From Symbiodinium natans (Eukaryota > Sar > Dinophyceae > Suessiales > Symbiodiniaceae): DNA of 64,000 nt. Position 1 is the first letter of the stretch, and each line of letters opens with the position of its first letter. The position numbers were made by a program, and so were the translations under genes. Below the pieces are notes generated by a model, which saw only the letters and a program-made list of their open reading frames with translations, was not told the DNA's origin and did no database searches. Location: positions 146,001 through 210,000 of the forward strand of contig CAJNDS010000078.1 in NCBI GenBank assembly GCA_905221605.1. Reading direction: 5' to 3'. Below, piece by piece: positions 33,600 through 44,689 of this stretch.

Positions 33600-33945
33600 T
33601 GAACGAGCTGAGTGAGCGAGGTTCACATGCTCGGCCGCCTTAATGCCAAGATTCAGAGCATTCCAGAGCTATGGCTGCTTTGTGCATGTGCTTCTCTGCG
33701 GCCGGCGCATGTTCGATGGATTCAATATGACTCAACATCACCTAGCAATTTGGAACAGCTTGGACCGCAGCATCCGCTTCGCGGTTTTGGTGAAGGCTCA
33801 GACTTGCAGGCTTCGTAGATTGAAGTGGAGTCAAAAAGCGAGTGTGATGGGAATGGCTTCTGGTCCTGTTCGATTCTGAGTTGACCTTCGCCCACCGAAG
33901 GTAGCGATGGACCCCGGATGACAGATTGCGTGCGATGTTGCAAGC
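33600..33945. other. open on both strands, unresolved exon
   Basis: The + frame 33643-33879 (FDGFNMTQHHLAIWNSLDRS) and the minus frame 33943-33722 (LRIEQDQKPFPSHSLFDSTS) are both protein-like. I cannot choose between them. Confidence 0.3.
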
Positions 33946-34275
33946 ACTGGGTGCAGGCCTCAACAGCCGTAGCATACCATCAGAATGAAAGAGCCAAGCA
34001 TTCGTCAAGCATGCGAGCGTTCGCGAGCATGTGTGACGAGGATTGTGTATAATTCAGGCTAGGAGAGGGAAGAGGAGGGGGTGAAGGCGGGAAAACGGAA
34101 TCCAGGGCTGCGCCCCAACAGTTTTGAAGGGGGTAGGGAGTAAAGAACGATTGCGGGGGGTCGGCGGATGTAACGACAAGCCCATGCCATTTCCGACAAG
34201 GCAGGTTTGGGTTTGAGATGACCTAGATCGAACCACGTACCGAAAAGGCAGGTGAGGACTTGATGCCTAGACTGA
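33946..34275. other. unassigned sequence
   Basis: A G/A-rich stretch (34060-34170) gives only biased readings. Confidence 0.4.
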
Positions 34276-34279
34276 GGCC

Positions 34280-34824
34280 ATTCGCTGGTCAAGGATGACA
34301 AGGACTATGACACCATGATCACCAGCTTCGGGTCAGAGTCTCCGCTCCAGGGTGTTGCATTCAGGACCAGGATCTCGCTGCGATCGCTTCGGTTTTCGAG
34401 CTGCCGGCCCGGCCCGATGACATTGAATATCATTGAATGCATACCCGCGAAGTGTATGAGCCTTGCATGACCATACATGTTGCAGGAGAAGGCCGGCATC
34501 GTGATTGCCTGGCTTTCGGAGGCTCATGATGGGTCATGGTTTTTCCTCAGTCTGCATAGTTGCAGGATCTTGCCAGGATGGCCTTTTCTTGGTGCCTCTT
34601 GCCTGCTTGGACAGCACGAATGGGCCGATAGGCCTGAATGTGCCAGAGCAGCGGAAAGCGGCCCGATCCGACATGACCAGTGCCAGGTGTTCGACATACT
34701 GGCGGAGTCAAAGGCGTTGTCAGAGTCAAGCGTCAAGCAGAAGGTGAATTTTCACACCCTAACCCTCAGAATCAGCAGCAGGGCCTTGGAGAGAGCCCCA
34801 CGCCAAGCAAGAGTCTCAATCTGA
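34280..34824 (+). CDS. candidate exons, unknown protein
   Basis: Two + pieces: about 34290-34470 (DYDTMITSFGSESPLQGVAF then a basic stretch) and 34477-34824 (EKAGIVIAWLSEAHDGSWFF, WADRPECARAAESGPIRHDQ, FDILAESKALSESSVKQKV). The second has a long, even composition. The minus strand is also partly open (34524-34736). Function unknown. Confidence 0.4.
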
Positions 34825-35045
34825 CCCCAACATTACAACATGCCAACAGCTTGAAGCTCGGGGGATGGAAAAAGAGAATACAGTCAGTATCCCGACAGGG
34901 TAATCAGGATAATCAGGGTATCAAAGGAGACTTCCCTTCATGCTCCTGGTGAGGGTCTGCTCCTTCTCCCCTGGTCTCCCACTTCGTTGGTGTTAAAGTC
35001 AAGGTTTCTGCCCAGACTTCAGGGCTCGTGCAATGTCATCGACGT

Positions 35046-36024
35046 ACCTCTGCCCGAGACGTGCTTGTCAGGAGGATTGCCGCAGACTGCGCCTGGAAAT
35101 TGCCGAATCAGATGGCTGCGCCAGTCTTACACACATTCATTTCAATGCTGTCCGATGCAGGTGGTGTCTCAGAATTCCCCCGGAAGGGGAATGAAGGGGA
35201 AAGAGTGTGTGTTTGTCTCACTGAGCTGCAGCGTCTGTGACAATGTCTCAGCAGGTTCACGACAAGGCACAAGGTAAGTGTGCACAACAGGTCCTCCCCA
35301 GAGGTGGAACTGAGCTTGTTCCTGCCGCAAAGCGCCTCCTGCAGTGGTTCCGGTCCACAGCTCCCTCATCTCTGCCAAGGTCACGGCAGTGGAGGCCTCT
35401 TCAGCACCAAGACGCCTGCCCTCCCCCCCCCCCCCCTTACCCCCCCCCCCCTCACGATGCAGACAGCCTTCTGCAATCAGAGCTCACCCCTGATCGATTT
35501 GCCCAGGTTATGGTTCTCCAGTCTCTTCAGTTCCAAGTATATACTGCTTTAGACTTTTCCCCGCCACCGCCATGCCTAGTACAAGGTGCTGCTGTCCACC
35601 ACGGATTCTCTGGGCCCTCGCCCTTTCCTTTGACTGAGCCTTTTCCTGCCCCTGGCAAAGCTGGCCAGCCTCAGTCCCCCCCCCCACCCCCAGTTCGCTA
35701 TGCCTTTCCTCTTCTCCCCTCTGCTCTCCTCCGCCCCGCTCTCTGTCCTCAGTTACCTCATCGCTTTCCCAACTGGCTGCTGCATGGATGTGCCTCTACT
35801 TCTACACCGTTGAGTCCCGCATCTGCTGCAGTCCTGCGGCATGTGTGTCCACATCGGGGCTACAACAACTCCTCCTCAGCGCACCAGTTGTGCCCTGATT
35901 GCTGGTGCACCTGGGCACGCCTCCTCGCTGCCAGCCCGGCGCAGCACCTCAAGCTGCTGGCGCACCTCCGGGCTGCGGCCGAGCAGTGCCGGCTCCCCAA
36001 ACCCTTTTCTTGGCCAGTTCCTGC

Positions 36025-36056
<32 letters not shown>

Positions 36057-36100
36057 GCGGCGATATGCTTGCGGCGACTTGTTATGACTTGTTGTGATGC
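35046..36100 (+). CDS. candidate Pro-rich gene, exons interrupted by poly-C and poly-G
   Basis: 35046-35160 reads RRIAADCAWKLPNQMAAPVL and HTFISMLSDAG before a possible donor. 35243-35272 (MSQQVHDKAQ) ends at a good donor CAAG/GTAAGT. The long frame 35237-36097 is Pro-rich, with LLQSELTPDRFAQVMVLQSL and CWCTWARLLAASPAQHLKLL standing out as ordinary protein. Homopolymer runs (C at 35421-35453, G at 36030-36058) bracket it and could hide frameshifts. No family is recognised. Confidence 0.35.
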
Positions 36101-36109
36101 GACCTTGAA

Positions 36110-36500
36110 AGATTTTTTTCCAGTTCACAATGCATTGCACGATCATTGCGCGGACGGCCCTCTCGACTCGGCACGCCCTTGTCCCAAAAACCTACTCGTA
36201 GGGCCTTAGATGGCCTTAGGGTTTTTGACAAGAGCGGGGCTTGCCCTTCAGAGAATGGAAGGTACTTCACAGCCCGTCTTTAGTGAGAACGATGGTCGTT
36301 TAGTACCGAGATTGTTTTACACACCCAGACCTAGCAACACACCTTGTGTGTTCCGCAACGTTTTAGTTTCCAGAACTTCCCGACTCGGCTCAAGTATCTC
36401 AATATATCTAAAGGGCTCCTCTGCAGCCCTAAACAATCAATCGTCGGACCTCGGCACAAGTAGCCTCCGCAGTGGGCCAGTGACAGCATAGCATCGTCCT
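36110..36500. other. unassigned sequence
   Basis: Only short frames, apart from the C-terminal end of the minus ORF 36331-36810. No call. Confidence 0.35.
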
Positions 36501-36505
36501 GGAAA

Positions 36506-37452
36506 ATGACAATGGGAGTCAACATGGATGTACTGCGCCCCGATTCACTCACCCATCTTTTACGCACTTTCAAAATACTTGTTGCAGCAGAACTTGCCCG
36601 TGTTTTTTCGCCATGCGCGCACACAAATGTGATCTCTGGAGGTGCTGCAACATGCCTGGCCTGGCACTTACACATAACAATGGTGCAGAGGTCACCGCGA
36701 AGGTGCAAGGTGCCGCATGGTACTTTTTCATCTGGCCTCAGAAATTTCCATCCGCGGAGGCATGGATACCGGATCTTGGTGCTGGTGGAAATCCCCTGCC
36801 GCATCCCCATCAGTCAGCTGACAGCGGCCGCACCTTGCCCCCCAAAAGCAGCTAATTAATCGCTTTCAGAAAATGCTCCAAAAAGTTTGGTTCCAGATAT
36901 TTCCAGATTGATTAAGATGTCTTCTGATGGCCGGCTGAGACGACATAAGTTCTGGTTTGACTCAAAAGCCTGCCGTGCAATCACCATCTGGCCTGTTGCT
37001 ATGACAGAGCTTCGTCTTGTATCGTCTTGTGCTTGGTGCTTGATGTGTTTGATGTGTTTAGAAAGCTGGCTGCAGCCACCTTGGAACTCGAAGATGCTTG
37101 CCGACACGAGGCTCAGAATCTCACCCTTCCCGCATCCCGCTTGCAGGCTTTGTGTGGGATTTGCGCATGGTGGCGTGAGCTTCTTTTCCCACGACGGTGT
37201 CGTGCGAGGCTGAGCTGCATGCAGCTACTGGCTAGCAAGGGCTGCCCAGCAGCAGCTAGGGAGCGGTGGCTTTCGAGCTACACATTCTCGCTGCATAGAC
37301 AGGTGCTGTTCTCATTCCTGGTATCTTCCACTCCGGTCATTCGCGTTCGACATTGTCGCGCCCCCAGGAATGCAATTTCAAAGAAGACTTGCCATCAGAT
37401 GCAGCATCCAACTCGAGCTCAGGTAATTCGCAGCTCTCACAGGACCATCTGA
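36506..37452 (+). CDS. candidate multi-exon gene, unknown function
   Basis: Pieces on +: 36506-36620 (DVLRPDSLTHLLRTFKILVA), 36650-36800 (NNGAEVTAKVQGAAWYFFIW), 36910-37020 (RHKFWFDSKACRAITIWPVA) and 37027-37340 (VFRKLAAATLELEDACRHEA, then LQALCGICAWWRELLF). The last is the strongest, with a helix followed by a Cys/Trp segment. A 159-codon minus ORF (36331-36810) competes with the first two pieces. Confidence 0.4.
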
Positions 37453-37539
37453 TTTTCACAGGCTTAGGGAACAAGTGCAAGCCGAATGCCTACGTTCAAC
37501 AACAGATCACGGAATTTGCAACATGCATCGGCTGTTAAA

Positions 37540-38425
37540 CCTCACGAAAGATCTAAGCTACAGATGCAGCTTCAGTGGGGCGAGGAAAACTTGAGAATGA
37601 GATGAACCACAACGCTTCGCGACCCGCCTCAGCCCGGGCTGGTGGCCATGGCAGTGGCGAGGGTCGCCACTTCCAGGAAAGATCTTTGGAGGGGAGAGGG
37701 GGGAAGTAGCTGTCGCCAAATGGAATAGATTGGGGCGGGGTAGGAAGGTACAGGCAGCCAGGCAGGGGTGGTGCTGATGCATCCGCGCCGTCCGCTCCCG
37801 GATGCCTGTACCGATTCAAAAGCAGAAAAACAGTTACAAAAAATGAAAAATATGAATTAAACAAAGACTTTGTGTTGGCAAACGATTAGAGGCAGGGTAC
37901 CAGCTGCTCCCATACACCTATGGCCCGAGGCCTCGAGGCCTCGGCGGATGTTGGAGCTGTCGTCGAGGGTCGAGACTGCGCATGAACATAACATGTTGGG
38001 GTGGGGGTGGGGGTGTCAATGACAGGAGACGAAGATGCCGGACTCTAGGCCGGCACCCCCCTAGAACATCTTTGAAGGCAATGCCTGCAGAATCTTGGAG
38101 ACACTTACGGATCGGCTTCGATCGTCAGTTTAATGCTCCTCCACGATCATGGCCTGGTGGTCGTGATAGAGACGGAGAGCATCCCGAAGGCTGCAGCCTT
38201 GGACTCTGGAAATTACGGAATCTCTGCCCAATCTCTTCTCGAAGGGTGTGCTTCACGTGTGCTTCCAGGTGGCAGCTGCGCAGCTGCATGAGGATTGGGA
38301 GGAGTTTCGGATCTCGGAAAGCTTGAAAAGACAGCCTCTTCAAGTTGCTAGTATTGGTACTTGTAGGTCGCAGCGCGCTCTCCAGGACCATCCCCTTGAA
38401 GCTTTGCGATTTTCTGCACGCTGCT
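37540..38425. other. unassigned sequence
   Basis: No gene is supported. There are Pro/Gly-biased readings around 37650-37800 and a GGGGTG run near 37998. Confidence 0.4.
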
Positions 38426-38509
38426 GAGCATGGGCCATGTTGCAAAATGTTCAGCAAAATGTTACATGTCCAAGATTGTCCGAGTATGCCCCGTCTGCAC
38501 ATGCGTCGG

Positions 38510-38692
38510 AGGTGAGGATGCAGAATGGTTGGCAAACATTGGCTTGCCCTTGTTCCTGCAAGATTGCTTGCTCAAGCAGGGCGTGCAAATGAGATGGCAG
38601 ATGCAGACGCGGTGCTTCCCCGCAAAAAGTCCGAAATCGAGCTCATGCGGCAGATTGACCAGGTCACATCCAGGCCCTTCTTCTGCACCTGA
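38510..38692 (+). CDS. candidate terminal exon, charged helix
   Basis: The frame reads HWLALVPARLLAQAGRANEM, then ADADAVLPRKKSEIELMRQI and DQVTSRPFFCT, and stops at TGA 38690-38692. Its Ala/Glu/Arg-rich helical character is convincing, and the competing frames on both strands are Cys-rich or broken. It lies only 150 bp left of the TIR element, so that insertion would sit in the downstream flank of this gene. The 5' border is unresolved. Confidence 0.45.
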
Positions 38693-38833
38693 TGCATTCG
38701 GACAACAGTGCCGGCACAAATAGAGCACCTGATGATTTCGGAATGAAGTGACATCTTGTATGAATGCGCATGTGGGAAAGAAGCGGCCAACACGGCTAGA
38801 ATTCTGGAAGTAGCCGACTCTACAGCATCGGCG

Positions 38834-38841
38834 TGAATTTC
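38834..38841. repeat. left 8-bp flank TGAATTTC (possible target-site duplication)
   Basis: The same octamer occurs at 45223-45230, right after the far end of the element dimer. On the left it abuts the first TIR base exactly. On the right two T residues lie between the TIR end and the octamer. Confidence 0.6.
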
Positions 38842-38870
38842 CATTGCGCGCGGAAACGGGGACTGCGCAC

Positions 38871-39731
38871 CGATAAACCCGCTAAACCCGCTAAACCCGC
38901 TAAACCCGCTAAACCCGCTAAACCCGCTAATCCCGTAGCGCACCGATAAACCCGCTAAACCCGCTAAACCCGTGGCGCACCGCTAAACCCGCTAAACCCG
39001 CTAAACCCGTGGCGCACCGATAAACCCGATAAACCCGCTAAACCCGCTAAACCCGCTATACCCGCTAAACCCGCTAAACCCGTGGCGCACCGCTAAACCC
39101 GCTAAACCCTCTAAGCCGTGGCGCACCGCTAAACCCGCTAAACCCGCTAAACCCGCTAAACCCGTGGCGCACCGCTAAACCTGCTAAACCCGCTAAACCC
39201 GTGGCGCACCGCTAAACCCGCTAAACCCGCTAAACCCGTGGTGCACCGATAAACCCGCTAAACCCGTGGCGCACCGCTAAACCCGCTAAACCCTCTGAAC
39301 CCGTGGCGCACCGATAAACCCGCTAAACCCGCTAAACCCGTGGCGCACCGCTAAACCCGCTAAACCCGCTAAACCCGTGGCGCACCGATAAACCCGCTAT
39401 ACCCGCTAAACCCGCACGTGGCGCGCCGATAAACCCGCTAAACCCGCTAAACCTCTGGGCACCGATAAACTAACCTGATAAACCCGATAAACCCGTGGCG
39501 CACCGATCAACCCGCTAAACCCGACAAACCCGTGGCGCACCGATAAACCCGCTAAACCCGACAAACCCTTGGCGCACCGATAAACCCGCTAAACCCGATG
39601 AACCCGTGGCGCACCGATATACCCGCTAAGCCCGACAGACTAAATAGATTCGCTTAACCCGATAAACCCGTGGCGCACTGCTGAACCCGCGCCAAGAAAC
39701 CTGCTGTGCACCGACCGATAAACCCGATCCT
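38871..39731. repeat. CCCGCTAAA / GTGGCGCACCG higher-order array, copy 1
   Basis: Runs of one to eight 9-bp units (CCCGCTAAA or CCCGATAAA) are punctuated by GTGGCGCACCG, giving a ladder of about 28-55 bp higher-order units. The right part has decayed variants (GACAAACCC, GATATACCC). Copy 2 lies at 42130-42862. Confidence 0.95.
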
Positions 39732-39876
39732 CAACTACGTCCCTTGCTGACGGTCGCTGCCGCTGCTGACGCTCTTCGCGCTGCGTGTTGCCCAGCCAAC
39801 GCCTAAGGATGACAAGAAGCCACAGCCTCCTACGAATTCTCGAAGGTTCACATACCCAAGCCACCGCCCTAAAAGA

Positions 39877-39896
39877 AAATAGGCCCGGGCCTATTT
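39877..39896. repeat. 20-bp perfect palindrome inside the element
   Basis: Centred on GGCCCGGGCC with AAATA/TATTT arms, perfectly self-complementary. It is followed by TTCCGGAAACCCGGAA, itself partly palindromic. The second copy lies at 43008-43027. Confidence 0.9.
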
Positions 39897-39991
39897 CCGG
39901 AAACCCGGAAATGTAGGTTCGGACCCATTTTCTCGGGGGGGTCCCCCCTGCACCACACCTCTCCCAGCCCCGAACAGGGGGGAATTATGCA

Positions 39992-40740
39992 CTTGTTTTG
40001 CTTGTTGGTGCGTCGTCGCTTACTAGCTGCGTTTGTTTTGCTTCTTGGTGCGTCTTCGCTTGCTATCTGCGGTTGTTTGGCTTATGGGTGCGTCTGCGAT
40101 TACTACCTGCGGTTGTTTTGCTTCTTGGTGCGTCTTCGCTTGCTATCTGCGGTTGTTTGGCTTATGGGTGCGTCTGCGATTACTACGTGCGGTTGTTTTG
40201 CTGATTGGTGCGTCTTCGCTTACTACGTGCGCTTGTTTTGCTTATTGGTGCGTCTTTGCTTACTCCGTGCGGTTGATTTGCTTATTGCTGCATGGGTCTT
40301 CGCTTACTACGTGAGGTTGTTTTACTTATCGGTGCGTCTGCGCTCTACATGCGCTTGTTTTGCTTATATTGGTGCCTCTTCGCTTACTATGTGCATTTGC
40401 TTTGCTTCTTGCTGCGTCTTCACTCTATGTGCGCTTGTTTTGCTTATTGGTGCGTCTTCGCTTACTACGTGCGCTTGTTTGGCTGATTGGTGCGTCTTCG
40501 CTTACTCCGTGCGGTTGATTTGCTTATTGTTGCATGGGTCTTCGCTTACTACGTGAGGTTGTTTTACTTATCGGTGCGTCTGCGCTCTATATGCGCTTGT
40601 TTTGCCTATATTGGTGCCTCTTCGCTTACTATGTGCATTTGCTCTGCTTCTGCTGCGTCTTCACTCTATGTGCGCTTGTTTTGCTTATTGGTGCGTCTTC
40701 GCTTACTATCTGCGGTTGTTCTGCTTGTTGGTGCGTCTTC
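39992..40740 (+). repeat. 40-bp minisatellite, copy 1, open in all + frames
   Basis: About 18 units beginning TTGTTTTGCTTATTGGTGCG and ending in CTTACTACGTGCGC, with some units slightly longer. A 40-bp period is not a multiple of three, so successive units are read in different frames. All three are free of stops, giving a 189-codon + ORF with a 40-residue super-repeat of Leu/Cys/Val-rich hydrophobic sequence. Expression is not supported. Confidence 0.9.
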
Positions 40741-41558
40741 GACAGTACATCATTCGTTGCGTTTCAACACTTCATACATGCCGCTGTCGAAGAGTACTGA
40801 TCTCACAGTCGCGCCCCAGTCAGCAAAACAATCTGAGAATGGATGCATCTGTTTCCTTGCGACACTTGCCGGGAGTCACCCTTACCATTGGCGCCCTGGA
40901 TGAAAAACAAGCACTCAAGTTCGAATAGAGTGTTGGCAGCTGCTGCCCGGTGTTTCTGGGAGGAAGAATGGCCGTCAGCGCCCTCATAAGCAAAACAACT
41001 GTCAGCGCTCCCCAATAATTAGGCGCAGATGAAAACCTCCCGAACCCTGAACACACTTTGCGCATGTCGTCAAGCCCTAAACCTATATAAACCCTGAACC
41101 CTATAATCCCCACACCTCAAATGCTAAGGAGCAAAGCAATTCTTTGCCCTCAGACGTCAGATGCTCTGCTTCTGAGCTAATCTCCTCCCAAACCGAAAAT
41201 GTTCACGTTGTACCGAAGTGCTTCATGCCGGTCTGTGGAAGACTGCAGCGACGACAGCCAGGTGGCGTCAGCCATGCCAACTGAGTGGAGACCCCCCCCG
41301 CCCCCCCCGAAAAAGAAAAAAACTAGCCGATGCCCACCCTTCACAGGTGGTCTTCCTTGTCCCTGATGCTCCATGTAGTTACCGAAAACCCACGCGTCCT
41401 CAGACCCGATAAGCCCGCCGCCGAGAAACCGAACACCCAAGCCCGATATCCCCCAAACCCAACAATTTAAGCATGCTGCGAATTGACGACCCCATGTCGG
41501 TTTAACCCGACAAGTGTCTTGCCGTGAATATATGTAATCATCTGAGCCTTATATAATC

Positions 41559-42055
41559 AGCGCATTCGGCGCAAATCGGCGCATTCAGCGCAAGTCGGCG
41601 CATTCAGCGCAAGTCGGCGCAATGCAGCGCAATTCGGCGCAATGCAGCGCAATTCGGCGCAATGCAGCGCAATTCGGCGCAATGCAGCGCAATCCGGCGC
41701 AATGCAGCGCAGTGAGCGCAATGCAGCGCAATTCGGCGCAATGCAGCGCAGTGCAGCGCATCCGGCGTGATTCAGCGCAATTCGGCGCAATGCAGCGCAG
41801 TGCAGCGCATCCGGCGTAATTCGGCGCAATTCGGCGCATTCAGCGCAATTCGGCGCAATGCAGCGCAGTGCAGCGCCGTAATTCGGCGCAAGTCGGCGCA
41901 TTCAGCGCAATTCGGCGCAATGCAGCGCGGTGCAGCACATCCGGCGTAATTCGGCGCAATTCGGCGCATTCAGCGCAATTCGGCGCAATGCAGCGCGGTG
42001 CAGCACATCCGGCGTATTTCAGCGCAATGCGGCGCAAAGCGGCGCAATTCGGCGC
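41559..42055. repeat. 10-bp CGCAATTCGG / CGCAATGCAG array, copy 1
   Basis: Alternating decamers form a 20-bp higher-order unit, with scattered CATCCGG and AAGTCGG variants. All frames are open, yielding artefact MQRNSAQ and CIAPNCA ORFs. Confidence 0.95.
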
Positions 42056-42129
42056 AGAGGACTCGACCTCGAATCCAGTCCCGGAGCCCGCGCCCACTGC
42101 CATTGCGCGCGGAAACGGGGACTGCGCAC

Positions 42130-42862
42130 CGATAAACCCGCTAAACCCGCTAAACCCGCTAAACCCGCTAAACCCGCTAAACCCGCTAATCCCGTAGCGC
42201 ACCGATAAACCCGCTAAACCCGCTAAACCCGTGGCGCACCGCTAAACCCGCTAAACCCGCTAAACCCGCTAAACCCGCTAAACCCGCTAAACCCGTGGCG
42301 CACCGCTAAACCTGCTAAACCCGCTAAACCCGTGGCGCACCGCTAAACCCGCTAAACCCGCTAAACCCGTGGTGCACCGATAAACCCGCTAAACCCGTGG
42401 CGCACCGCTAAACCCGCTAAACCCGCTGAACCCGTGGCGCACCGATAAACCCGCTAAACCCGCTAAACCCGTGGCGCACCGCTAAACCCGCTAAACCCGC
42501 TAAACCCGTGGCGCACCGATAAACCCGCTATACCCGCTAAACCCGCACGTGGCGCGCCGATAAACCCGCTAAACCCGCTAAACCTCTGGGCACCGATAAA
42601 CTAACCTGATAAACCCGATAAACCCGTGGCGCACCGATCAACCCGCTAAACCCGACAAACCCGTGGCGCACCGATAAACCCGCTAAACCCGACAAACCCT
42701 TGGCGCACCGATAAACCCGCTAAACCCGATGAACCCGTGGCGCACCGATATACCCGCTAAGCCCGACAGACTAAATAGATTCGCTTAACCCGATAAACCC
42801 GTGGCGCACTGCTGAACCCGCGCCAAGAAACCTGCTGTGCACCGACCGATAAACCCGATCCT
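42130..42862. repeat. CCCGCTAAA / GTGGCGCACCG higher-order array, copy 2
   Basis: Same structure as 38871-39731 but 128 bp shorter, the loss falling in the regular left half, as expected for unequal exchange within the array. Confidence 0.95.
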
Positions 42863-43122
42863 CAACTACGTCCCTTGCTGACGGTCGCTGCCGCTGCTGA
42901 CGCTCTTCGCGCTGCGTGTTGCCCAGCCAACGCCTAAGGATGACAAGAAGCCACAGCCTCCTACGAATTCTCGAAGGTTCACATACCCAAGCCACCGCCC
43001 TAAAAGAAAATAGGCCCGGGCCTATTTCCGGAAACCCGGAAATGTAGGTTCGGACCCATTTTCTCGGGGGGGTCCCCCCTGCACCACACCTCTCCCAGCC
43101 CCGAACAGGGGGGAATTATGCA

Positions 43123-43871
43123 CTTGTTTTGCTTGTTGGTGCGTCGTCGCTTACTAGCTGCGTTTGTTTTGCTTCTTGGTGCGTCTTCGCTTGCTATCTG
43201 CGGTTGTTTGGCTTATGGGTGCGTCTGCGATTACTACCTGCGGTTGTTTTGCTTCTTGGTGCGTCTTCGCTTGCTATCTGCGGTTGTTTGGCTTATGGGT
43301 GCGTCTGCGATTACTACGTGCGGTTGTTTTGCTGATTGGTGCGTCTTCGCTTACTACGTGCGCTTGTTTTGCTTATTGGTGCGTCTTTGCTTACTCCGTG
43401 CGGTTGATTTGCTTATTGCTGCATGGGTCTTCGCTTACTACGTGAGGTTGTTTTACTTATCGGTGCGTCTGCGCTCTACATGCGCTTGTTTTGCTTATAT
43501 TGGTGCCTCTTCGCTTACTATGTGCATTTGCTTTGCTTCTTGCTGCGTCTTCACTCTATGTGCGCTTGTTTTGCTTATTGGTGCGTCTTCGCTTACTACG
43601 TGCGCTTGTTTGGCTTATTGGTGCGTCTTCGCTTACTCCGTGCGGTTGATTTGCTTATTGTTGCATGGGTCTTCGCTTACTACGTGAGGTTGTTTTACTT
43701 ATCGGTGCGTCTGCGCTCTATATGCGCTTGTTTTGCCTATATTGGTGCCTCTTCGCTTACTATGTGCATTTGCTCTGCTTCTGCTGCGTCTTCACTCTAT
43801 GTGCGCTTGTTTTGCTTATTGGTGCGTCTTCGCTTACTATCTGCGGTTGTTCTGCTTGTTGGTGCGTCTTC
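43123..43871 (+). repeat. 40-bp minisatellite, copy 2
   Basis: It is identical to copy 1 apart from a G to T change at 43616, which also alters one codon of the open frames (Asp to Tyr in one reading). Confidence 0.9.
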
Positions 43872-44689
43872 GACAGTACATCATTCGTTGCGTTTCAACA
43901 CTTCATACATGCCGCTGTCGAAGAGTACTGATCTCACAGTCGCGCCCCAGTCAGCAAAACAATCTGAGAATGGATGCATCTGTTTCCTTGCGACACTTGC
44001 CGGGAGTCACCCTTACCATTGGCGCCCTGGATGAAAAACAAGCACTCAAGTTCGAATAGAGTGTTGGCAGCTGCTGCCCGGTGTTTCTGGGAGGAAGAAT
44101 GGCCGTCAGCGCCCTCATAAGCAAAACAACTGTCAGCGCTCCCCAATAATTAGGCGCAGATGAAAACCTCCCGAACCCTGAACACACTTTGCGCATGTCG
44201 TCAAGCCCTAAACCTATATAAACCCTGAACCCTATAATCCCCACACCTCAAATGCTAAGGAGCAAAGCAATTCTTTGCCCTCAGACGTCAGATGCTCTGC
44301 TTCTGAGCTAATCTCCTCCCAAACCGAAAATGTTCACGTTGTACCGAAGTGCTTCATGCCGGTCTGTGGAAGACTGCAGCGACGACAGCCAGGTGGCGTC
44401 AGCCATGCCAACTGAGTGGAGACCCCCCCCGCCCCCCCCGAAAAAGAAAAAAACTAGCCGATGCCCACCCTTCACAGGTGGTCTTCCTTGTCCCTGATGC
44501 TCCATGTAGTTACCGAAAACCCACGCGTCCTCAGACCCGATAAGCCCGCCGCCGAGAAACCGAACACCCAAGCCCGATATCCCCCAAACCCAACAATTTA
44601 AGCATGCTGCGAATTGACGACCCCATGTCGGTTTAACCCGACAAGTGTCTTGCCGTGAATATATGTAATCATCTGAGCCTTATATAATC

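Larger units (their letters stand above)
38842..42099. mobile_element. TIR element built of tandem arrays, copy 1
   Basis: It starts with CATTGCGCGC and ends with GCGCCCACTG. The outer 24 bp at 38842-38865 and the reverse complement of 42076-42099 match at 18 of 24 positions, including CA.TG at the tip and GGGACTG at the inner end. Inside, in order: a 9-bp CCCGCTAAA array (38871-39730), a short spacer with a 20-bp palindrome, a 40-bp minisatellite (39992-40740), an approximately 800-bp spacer, and a 10-bp CGCAAT-type array (41559-42055). No transposase is seen, so it would be non-autonomous. 8-bp flanks plus CAGTG-like tips point to a hAT-like element (inference). Confidence 0.6.

Noticed and set aside
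38871-39731. CRISPR array
   Set aside because: Repeats are 9-bp units with short punctuation, not 25-40 bp repeats with unique spacers; the genome is eukaryotic and no cas genes are present.
41557-41901. Cys/Ala/Pro and Gln/Arg/Asn ORFs in the GCGCAAT array (also 44688-45032)
   Set aside because: The 10-bp repeat is open in every frame on both strands; the ORFs have repeat-only content.
42060-42085. tRNA T-arm-like CTCGACCTCGAATCCAG at the element ends
   Set aside because: No matching acceptor, D or anticodon stems at the right distances; it is part of the repeated element's right end.
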